Assembly (NCBI RefSeq): GCF_963422355.1
Contig: NC_085092.1
Coordinates: forward strand, 1,682,501 to 1,746,500
DNA length: 64,000 nt
Direction of reading: 5' to 3'
Source: Corticium candelabrum
Taxonomy: Eukaryota; Porifera; Homoscleromorpha; Homosclerophorida; Plakinidae
The notes under the pieces were generated by a model, which was not told where the DNA came from, made no database searches, and saw only the letters and a list, made by a program, of their open reading frames with translations. This document shows, piece after piece, positions 55,560 to 64,000 of this stretch. Numbering within the stretch: the stretch's first letter is position 1; every line of letters begins with the position of its first letter. Made by a program: the position numbers and the translations under genes.

Positions 55560-56976
55560 CTGGTATTAATTGTTACACAATTTGCGGTGTATTTAGGGTT
55601 GATGATCAGCGATGTGTGTCACTGGGGACCAATAGTAATCGTTTTCGGCTAATTGAGAACACGCGAACTGGTGAATGTGTTGTGTTGCTGTAATACGACT
55701 CTAAGGGAAACACAACTAAACCACAGGTTTGGTAAAGCTTCCATGCGGTGATCATGCTCCTTGATGATCGAAAGCCGTACCGTCGGTGGTTGCACAGTTC
55801 ACGCACGCACAGTAGCCGTACGACAACCAGAAGACGTAGAACTGTGATCAGCAACACCCAGTTGCAGCTGCAACATATTGTCATTGCAGTGGCCGCGCTG
55901 GCGCCAGTGCGGGGGAAATGCCGTCTCCAACGGCGGTTGCTACGGACGCGTCCACCCACCTTCCGCCCGTTTGTTTGGTTGTGGCTCCTGTTTTCACGAC
56001 CATGTGCTCGTCGCACGTCAAGAATGACCGTTTAGAGCTCGTTTGCGACCTCGTCCATGGAAACAGCGATGCACGTTGTTATCAGTCAGAGATGGCGGGG
56101 GACCCCCGGAGCGCGCCAATTAGCACATCGCACGCGACATGCTCTCTGGCGTCTGCGAAGTTGCGCCTTATTGCTGGTCTCTAATTGCGCTATAAATTGA
56201 CGTAGCGAGAAACGGTTGAAGGATTTCATCTTTGCTCTTCTTGTCGCATGAGGAGGGTACTTTGACTGACTGTGTATAATGATTGAGAGGGGCGTGGATC
56301 TCTTAACAATCGATTAACGCTGACGGTTTTGATTACGTAAGCTGAAACGGCAATAGGTGGAGTTTCGCGGTTTTGCTGCACGTGCGCGTCGGATGTGTAC
56401 ACAAACGAGGCGGTAGCTGTATGACCGAATCTCGCAAGAAGTTCAGTGTTTGAGAATTGATGTCGGTTGACATCCGTTTGAAACGGTTGTGAATTGTTAG
56501 TGAAAGGCTCGTGAGGGATTGAGACTCTCCGGTTACTATCGCTTACCCCATGCTAAGGCCGCTGGTGCGATGTCGTGAGAAAGTTTAAGTAGCGAGTAGT
56601 GACGACAAACAGGTGTATGAGAAGGAGTGCCGCTTTGTTGTCGTTCTAAGTGGCCACTCATACCTCTTGCAGTATAGCGACGAGGCGAAATGGTGCTGTT
56701 ACGTTATACGCGTATTTTTTATTTCTTGGTTGTTGAGGTGCTAGCTAGTAGGTGAGGACACCTGCGCGTTGTTGGTTGAGGCCAGACTACAACGTGACGA
56801 CACGGCTGGTAGTCAGTCGCCAGCCTGGCGCCAGCTCGTTCGCCACTCTTCTCGCGTTTCGTACCACAGAGTGTGGTGTGAATGATTTCGTGCGCGTGAG
56901 TGCACGTGGTCTATCTTCCGGGTGTCTGTGCGCCGTTCCGGAACTGTTAAGACGCAGGCGCAGTCAACACAGAGAT
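55560..56976. other. divergent intergenic region with TATA-like site
   Basis: About 1.5 kb lies between divergently oriented start codons. GCTATAAATTGACG at 56189-56202 on the plus strand could be the core promoter of the downstream gene. Open frames such as 56752-56976, in frame with the next gene, are probably fortuitous 5' sequence. Confidence 0.35.
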
Positions 56977-59900
56977 ATGGCGAGAGATTCTGAACATCTG
57001 GGTCGCTTGTTGTGTGTCTTGTGGTTACTTGCATGTTTGGGCGAAGTCAAGCCTACTAGGAAACTGCTAGCAAACAGTCCATTTCTTGGACTAGCAACGG
57101 AGGATGTGCAATCGCAAGAGCATCGCACCAATGCAGGTGGTCACTGGCAGCAGGACAAGTAAGAGTCCATTTACGTATACAGAAGCGTTGATGTCGTAAC
57201 AGCGGCTTTGTGACAGTAGAATCGGTATCTTACGGTTTGCTGCGACATACATCTACGCGCGTGGGCGTGGGTGCCGTTTGATTGTACACTCACTATGACT
57301 CTGCGAATTTCTACTTTGTCAATTCATGATATTATTACATTTTTGGAATGTTATTGTTGCAAAAGGCTATTTAGTTGATGCACAAAAACTTGTAAATGTA
57401 ATTAGGATGTAACAAAGACAAAGATGTACTTGTCAGTGTTGCCAAAGTAAAGGCGGCGGTTGTTCTAGTAATTTATTGTTCGAATTAGTACATATTTGTA
57501 GATGATGCGTGGCAATAACGTATTCCTGCTTGGGTCAATGCAAATAGAGAAACATTGCAAACCCAATTTTATGACTGCATGCAAAATATCAGAAATTGTA
57601 GACATGCAAACAAACAAGCAAATAAGCAAGCAGACAGATGTCACACATGTTACAGTGATGGATTGCTCTGGCAAAAGATGGCAAACTCTACAAATATTTC
57701 TGAGGGCATATGCAGTTGTGTGGTGGGTTGTAATAAGTATCTTTTCTGACTGATGCAGGTAGGCTTTATAGCATACAAAATGCCATCCTAGACATTACAG
57801 ACTAAGAACACAGAGAGCATGTACTCTTTGAATGCATTGTTAGAATTGGTAACTCAAAATTGGTATGCTCATACACAGGGTACAAAATGTGTATGAAGTT
57901 GTATTTGTTTATTGATGTTACTTCTTTAATTAAGATAGTGTTATTTGCAATCTATATCATGTCAGAGACATTAAGATGTGCAAAGATTAGAACTGCTAGG
58001 GGTATTTATTGGATGCAAGAGAGATATGCATCAGATGTCTGGGTTATTTTGAAGCCTAGTAGTCATGGAAACATTTATGTTTTATAATTGTTTGTCAATA
58101 ACATTTGATGTTGCAACTATTTCAGTCTAACATTAAATTTATTCTGTGTATGTACAGTATTCTCAGTGATGTGTAGACAATCACTTGTTAGTGTACAGCC
58201 CAGTAAGGATTATTGAATTTACAAAACTGTATTTAAAAACAAGTGATCCGATGATGATAATACAGTAGTGACCAGCTTGTTCTGAAGTAAAGTTTATGGA
58301 TCCTTGACAAATTTGCCAATGTCTTACTGCGGCTAGATAACTCTTGTATAAGCATTGGAGTTTACTAAAAGAATTTGTAATTAAGCACAAATTGATAGTT
58401 TTAAATCTAGAATGGTAGCAAGCCACATCTTAATACTTATGTTTTATTTGTTTTGCGAATGTGTGAATTTGCTAGGTATATAATGTTCCTTGCAAGAGTG
58501 CATATGTGTGGCTGATGAGCAGCCAGATCAGGGAATTCTTTAATAGCTTTTACTAAAGATGAGAATAGGACATGAGCAGAGGGCATGCAACATGCATGGT
58601 TGTAGTAGATCTGTTTAACTTAATTGTAAGGTATTACATGGGAAGGGCAACATATTGCACAGGAATACATCTAATACTGACTAATGTACTAATTCTAACT
58701 ATGTTTATTTTGTAGAGAATCTGTGCTATTGAAGACTGAGAATGTGCTGAGGAAGCCAGGTGATTGATTTGATTTGTTATTTTGACTAGCACAGGATGGA
58801 TCTACTTCACATGATTGTGTGTCAAACAATTGACTTACTTATTATTACCCAGCTTATAGGGATAGGGGCACTCGCTCTAAAAAACAAGTTGCTTTTAAAA
58901 ATAACTTTGTCTTCGAGAAGTTCAACGGTACCGTAGTCGCCAGCCAAAGCGATTCCTTAAAGAGAAATTGCATTTGCTCTCAGATGACGATGCGTGCAAG
59001 GTATGATGTCACTGGAGGTCAACCTGGATGGTTTTGGAAAAATCTCAAATAGCGTGATGTGACTCTCTACATCAAATCGCCTGATTGGAGACAATACTTG
59101 AAAATTCACCTTCACTGTGAGGTAGGTGCAGTTTCATAGCGATGAGAGGAAGACGCTGGAGGCATTCGTTATGACTTCTCATGCGTGTAGGTTTGGAACT
59201 CCGTGGAAACACAGTATCAGCTTCTGCTTTGTCGTGTTCTCCTAGTTTAATACTCTTCTACAGTAGTCGATCTGAAGTTCCTAACTTCGATTGAGATATC
59301 TAAGGTTTACTAGTTTGCCGTTGACTTGTAAAGTTTGTCGTAAACATGCCAGGAATGGAGAAAGAAGTCTGTATTTCCATTTGATTGAGTGTGGTTGAGA
59401 GCATGGATTCTGCATTTAAGGCTAAAAGGGAGGCAGTCGGACCACATTCCAGAGTAAGCATAGATCATGTTCAGTCATTGCTTTGAGAGAGATTTCAAAG
59501 CAGAGCTAGTGAGCGGGTTAGGGTTAGGGTTATGACAGATGTAAGAGTGTTGTAGTTTTCTACCTGTTCTAGTCTTTTTACTGAACTACACGTCAAAGCG
59601 GAAGTTCATGCAATGTATCCTCGAGGTTCAAGACCTACGCGCACGAGAAGTCATAATGAATGCCTCCAGCGTTTTCCTCTCATCGCTACGAAGCTGCACC
59701 TATCTCAAAGTGAAGGTGAATGTTCAAGTATTGTCTCCAATCAAGGGATTTCATGTAAAGAGTCGTGTTGTGCTAATCGAGATTTTTTAAAAGCAAAACG
59801 ATCCAGGTCATCCTCCAGTGACGTCATGCCTCGTGCACCTTCTTCGTCTGGGAGCATTCAAAACGCGATTTCTCCTTTACAGGGTCGCTTTGGCTAGCGA

Positions 59901-61778
59901 CTAGGGTACCATTGAACTTCTTGAAAGCAAGGCTATTTTTCAAGAGCAACTTGTTTTTGTGTGCGAATTTGTCTTTAATTAATTAATGGTTTAACACTAA
60001 CATCACATGTATGCATACAAGGTATAAGAATATTTTTTGGTTACAGGAAGAAAGGAATACATTTAATTAATTTGTTTGCATTCAACTGCCTGGTGCAAGC
60101 TGAATTATACCACATCATGTGGCCTATATGCTTGTCTATAGTTAAGCCTGGTTCATTGACGCTCTCTGAGCATTAAACTTCAAAGAGACCGCCTCGACTG
60201 AGGTGGCATCGTATGATGTTGACGCTGACACTAGAGTAGGATTCATTTCTATTTCAGGGTCAGCATCATATTGTGAATAAGGCTTTACTATTGTCATTGA
60301 TCTGGAATAAGTGGGTTTTGGGGTAGTCTTTTATTGTGACTTGTCTTGTTAGTATATTTATAGTTTTGGTGTTTCTCACATATAGATTTGAAGAGAAACC
60401 GTTACTGTAGAACAAGTTGTGTTGATTAAAGGAATACTTCACCAGCATGTGCTACTCTTGACTTTGCCCTCGGACGCTAATCTTTCCTGGGGCGTGTTTG
60501 TTTATTCTATTCCAACCATTCCGGAATGAGAATACAAGGGAATAATCGTTCGAAAACTATTCCAGAATGGCCGGTTGACTATCCCGATGAAACCACTCTG
60601 TCACTGGTTTTACTTGGCTTAGTTTGCGGTTTGGTTTACTAGAGTGTGAGAATGAATGGAAGACCCTGTTTGTTTTGACCAAACCGTAACCATACATGTG
60701 CAATGCTACACTGTCAAATGGCGCGACTCTTTGAATGGCAAGAAAATCAGCCTAACTTGTATTTTACGACTGATTATCCACTTGGCTATTATTACCACCT
60801 CCTAACTCAAGGTCATGGAGAAAGTTGACGCAATGTACACCAATTGAAAGTCTATTGTTTCATTCCCGATGCTTTCTTCACTACTTTCGCTGTCACTTAA
60901 TGCTTCTAGCAAGTTTAGAATCACAGCAATGACGGTAGTAGTAGCGGAGGAAGAAATTGTTCATTCAGCGTCCATCTTGCACAAATACACTTTATCCCAG
61001 ATGCTACATGCTGAGATAACTCGCTACAATTCAGAACGGATGAATACGACTTTGTTGTGTTCTAATTAGAATGGGTTGGAATGACTTCAACCACGTATTC
61101 CGGAATAGTGGGAATATAATAAACGAATGCACTCTTGGTCACACATTAAAGTTGGAAAGTTCGGCACTATCTCAGAGCAAACTTGATGATAGCTGAGCAT
61201 TTTGATAAGGTTAGAAAATAGAAAACATACCAGATGGTTTACAAATAACGTCCAATAAGTGTAGGTTTCGTTTCATTGCTTGATTGTAGAATTTGATATT
61301 TGCTTAGGTGAAGTAAAAGGTGCTTGTGCATGACTAATTTGCCTTCGCTCTATGGTAAAAAACACACGTACGGCAATGGTTCGGCTGTAGAATGATGGCA
61401 CTTGGTGTCACATGATTATGTGCAGCAATGCACATTTCTGTGTTTTTCTCGTCACACAAGCAATTTGTAATACATTATGGCCTCCTTTCTTAGAAAGAAA
61501 TTCGGAGGCAAGCACGAACGACTGAGCGATTACAAGTCGTTCAAGACGATCCTTGTGGAGTGTACTGAAGCGTCGACATCTGTTTCTTGTGTAGCTGGCC
61601 TTGGAAAGCAAGACCAAAACAATATGCCACGCAACACAGCAATTGTTTGGTCCCCAACCCAAGGCCTTAACAATGTCTACGTGCATGCATCAGTCGATGA
61701 AGTGTTCTTTTAATGACACAAATTTAACTGGGTGTTCTTGAGAAGTCAATCTAAGCCTGGCGTTTTTAGGCAGAGTGT

Positions 61779-61856
<78 letters not shown>

Positions 61857-62242
61857 CATTTGGAGAATGAAAAGATCTGGGATCTTTGAAAGGTTGCAGG
61901 TTCAAGTCACAGTGATGGCAAGCTATGGTATAATTTCCTTGAGCAAGAAACTTACACACAATTGTTTCTCTCTACTCAGGGAGTATATATGAGTACCTGG
62001 TCATTGACTGGGTGAACATAACCGCTGGCTTGGCAGTAACGTCATGCAAGTAACATCAGCAAATGGGTATTGTGGGATTTGGTGTCCAGTTCCAGAGCTG
62101 CGCCATAGGCAGTGCACCTAGATGACTTTGGCCAAGTTGCAGGTGGATTGTAGCGCTGGCCCTAAGCCTTCATGTAGCACATGAAGGCCCTGTCTCTATA
62201 GGCAGGGTAGACGTCGAATGACATGGGGCTTGACATTTGTCC

Positions 62243-62303
<61 letters not shown>

Positions 62304-62891
62304 ATGTGCGTGCACGCGTGCGTGTGTGTCAACACCCGTGTGGCTTTCTGTGAGGGGATCTATGATGTTGCTAGGTAACCAGACTGCATGCTGTCAGGCG
62401 CGAGACCACACACCTCCCCTCATTCATTATGCACGTGCAAGAAATCCTGCTTTGTCGCATCAGGATTTCTTCAAAAATGCATATGTTGTGTGTTCACAGC
62501 GTCACTGCACATGAAATCAGAACACTTTAGCCTGGAAGAGTGCAAACCACACTATGTAATAGACTCAATAGCGTACTTAGCAGCGGTATTGTACACTGCA
62601 AATCAGGACATGTTATGTAAAGGTGAGTAAGTCTACTACGTCCTACTCTTTATTTGGGTTGATTTACGCCATGTTTTGGAGAGACGACCTTCATATCATT
62701 CCAAACCGCAGAACATGCCATTTTTAGAGGCGCATTCGATTTGCAGTTCCGGCAGTTTTTGAGCTAAGCTTTGGCTAGCAGTTCCGGTCTATTTATTTTT
62801 TTGCTATTATAAGTATATGTTGGATTGCCTGATTGTTGTGCCTTGTGTCCGGCCAAAACTCAATATGGCAATGTCTGAAATCTTAGTGCGC

Positions 62892-62956
<65 letters not shown>

Positions 62957-63884
62957 ACGTGCGTGCATGCATGTGCGTGCTTGCTTGTGCGCGCGCGCAT
63001 GCGTACCAGTATGTATGGAGTGTATAATAAAGTGAGTGCACCAGCTATGACAGCAAAACGTTATTGCTCATTGGTGTTATTTTATTTATCTAAGAAACAG
63101 TTGCCAAAAAACTTGAGAAGTTTGTCAACATGCATATACTACCTACATGTTATATCACAGTGTAAGTTGATCTTCATGCAATGACACTGATATGAAAATA
63201 CATTTAAGCTTGGTTCACAATATCTGCCAGAGAGCAATTCGTTCCATTCAGGCTAACCGCATCAGAATCACCATTTGAGTTATATGGCAGCCGGATTGCT
63301 TGCCAGAGCATTGCTGGACGGATAGAATCAATTTTATTTTGTCCAGTCCAACCAGAAGCAGACAGACTGCTACAGGAAGTGACACAGATGTGTCACCCAA
63401 TCAGCAACACATAAAATCAGGAACATTTTCCTGTCTTTCTCATAGCTTTGTTGCAGCGGTAACAGCACAACAGACGCTAGGAAGCATTTTTCTTCATCAC
63501 GGAAACCCATTCTGGTTTGTCACATGTTTTTGCGACTTGTGAACACTGCCGGATGGTGCTGGACGGCTGTCTGGCACGTCTCCAGCAGATATTGTGAAGC
63601 AGTCTTACCTAAATACCTTATTCTTTTCTAAATTCTTTGAGACAATGTTTGTCAGTGGTCTAGACTTGCAAACTCATTGGCAATTTCTATGAAGCTTTAC
63701 TGATCTGTGAATTTCTTATGTAACATGCAACATCATAGTGCTGGATTGTGTCATTGCAGATATAAGAATATGTCATCGTAGAAACTGCTCTGAATGTTTC
63801 TTCACTTATGACATTACCGGGTATCATTGCCAAGATGTTTTAATTTGCATGAGAGAGATCCTGAAAAGCGTAAAAATTGATTGA
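56977..63884 (+). CDS. small secreted cysteine-rich protein, unidentified, four exons
   Basis: Exons 56977-57158, 58716-58759, 62500-62622 and 63760-63884 join with GT/AG borders and consistent phases (2, 1, 1) to 157 residues ending in TGA. Residues 1-26 form a signal peptide: polar start, then [11 protein letters not shown], then a likely cleavage region. The next about 50 residues are polar. The last 80 contain seven cysteines in the pattern C-x24-C-x5-C-x4-C-x2-C-x10-C-x5-C. No transmembrane span follows the signal, so secretion is likely, perhaps as a factor or peptide hormone. I do not recognise the family. AATAAA lies at 63886-63891. An in-frame upstream ATG (56752) would hide the signal peptide, so I prefer 56977. 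Exon linkage across the 3.7-kb intron is inferred from phase only. Confidence 0.55.
57160..58715 (+). other. intron 1 of the secreted-protein gene
   Basis: AT-rich, no element or gene recognised. Confidence 0.4.
58860..59980. mobile_element. foldback element with about 350-bp inverted arms and a telomere-like TTAGGG run
   Basis: The left arm (about 58863-59205) begins with AAAACAAGTTGC and contains CAACGGTACCGTAGTCGCCA. The right arm (about 59625-59980) is its imperfect complement (CTAGGGTACCATTGAACTTC, then GCAACTTGTTTTTG). Inner parts also pair (GGAAGACGCTGGAGGCATTC versus GAATGCCTCCAGCGTTTTCC). The roughly 400-bp loop contains GGGTTAGGGTTAGGGTTA (59516-59533). Non-coding. Confidence 0.75.
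60490..61130. mobile_element. MITE with about 35-bp TIRs
   Basis: The left end TTTGTTTATTCTATTCCAAC and CATTCCGGAATGAG pair with the right end ATTCCGGAATAGTGGGAATA and TAATAAACGAATGC. The interior frame 60869-61069 is of unknown meaning. Confidence 0.65.
61779..61855. repeat. (GT)n microsatellite
   Basis: About 75 bp of uninterrupted GT, immediately before a SINE. Confidence 0.97.
61856..62240 (+). mobile_element. tRNA-derived SINE, 5' truncated
   Basis: A B-box-like GGTTCAAGTCAC (about 61898) is followed by TTTCCTTGAGCAAGAAACTT, CTCTCTACTCAGG and GAGTACCTGG. This block is typical of a widespread class of tRNA-derived invertebrate SINEs (CCTTGGGCAAG...ACCCAGG...TACCTGG). The A box is replaced by the GT array. 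Confidence 0.65.
62246..62330. repeat. (GT)n microsatellite with variant end
   Basis: GT array ending GCATGTGCGTGCACGCGTGC. Confidence 0.95.
62895..63000. repeat. (GT)n microsatellite with purine-pyrimidine tail
   Basis: GT array to about 62955, then alternating GCACGTGCGTGCATGCATGTGCGTGC and GCGCGCGCAT, a Z-DNA-prone stretch. It lies in intron 3 of the secreted-protein gene. Confidence 0.95.
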
Positions 63885-63928
63885 AAATAAATATATCAGT
63901 ACTGATCTGGATAGCTGTTGTTGAACTG

Positions 63929-63929
<1 letters not shown>

Positions 63930-63981
<52 letters not shown>
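63930..63981. repeat. (TA)n microsatellite
   Basis: About 52 bp of AT repeat, just past the 3' end of the secreted-protein gene. Confidence 0.97.
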
Positions 63982-63985
<4 letters not shown>

Positions 63986-64000
63986 GATCTTGGTTTATAA

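Noticed and set aside
56752..56976. Upstream in-frame ATG of the secreted-protein gene as true start
   Set aside because: It would place 75 arginine-rich residues before an internal signal peptide. The ATG at 56977 gives a normal secreted precursor.
59516..59533. Interstitial telomere site marking a chromosome end or fusion
   Set aside because: Only three units, and they sit inside the loop of a foldback element.
61477..61713. 78-codon frame in the intron of the secreted-protein gene
   Set aside because: No recognisable domain, and no phase-compatible splice pair joining it to neighbouring exons.

Overview
This is a window of an animal nuclear genome: spliced genes with GT/AG introns, many of them 55-110 bp, embedded in dense transposon debris and CA/TA/TAG microsatellites. 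The recognisable genes are a signal peptide peptidase and an ID-type helix-loop-helix repressor. The repeats include Helitrons, an R2-like retroelement, tRNA-derived SINEs and a THAP-domain DNA transposon. Together with a decayed protein kinase and an orphan protein with an MRFE..H motif, this content best fits an early-branching marine invertebrate. A sponge is my first guess, inferred from general resemblance only.

Layout. 0-6 kb: small inverted-repeat elements, a 1.45-kb long-TIR element (3678-5123) and an exact 120-bp tandem duplication (5101-5340). 6-10.5 kb: first exon of a membrane protein (minus), composite GGGTGTAAAAC/CA/TA satellites, a spliced orphan gene (plus, to 9296) and a frameshifted kinase pseudogene (minus). 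11-20.4 kb: a Helitron nest. It holds one textbook 1.06-kb Helitron carrying three hairpins, including an exact 55-bp palindrome. It also holds three copies of a second family with internal repeated modules, and very short Helitron-like elements.

20.8-54.2 kb: one complete plus-strand gene, signal peptide peptidase (HM13/SPP), 12 exons and 384 codons by my splicing, with all catalytic motifs. Its second intron is 31.35 kb. That intron holds SINEs, TIR elements and a 7.5-kb TIR transposon with a broken THAP domain, itself split by a 5.3-kb Gypsy element. It also holds a cluster of R2-like (restriction-like-endonuclease) non-LTR retroelements in which every copy abuts TAG-trinucleotide arrays.

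54.9-64 kb: a convergent two-exon ID gene (minus), then a divergent four-exon gene (plus, 56977-63884) encoding a small secreted cysteine-rich protein I cannot identify. Its third intron junction region holds a foldback element, a SINE and GT arrays.

The host genes share no evident pathway. SPP is an ER intramembrane protease, ID is a nuclear dominant-negative bHLH partner and the last protein is probably secreted. The most unusual material is the TAG-array-bound RLE retroelement family, the palindrome-bearing Helitron and the iterated coding-like module of the second Helitron family.
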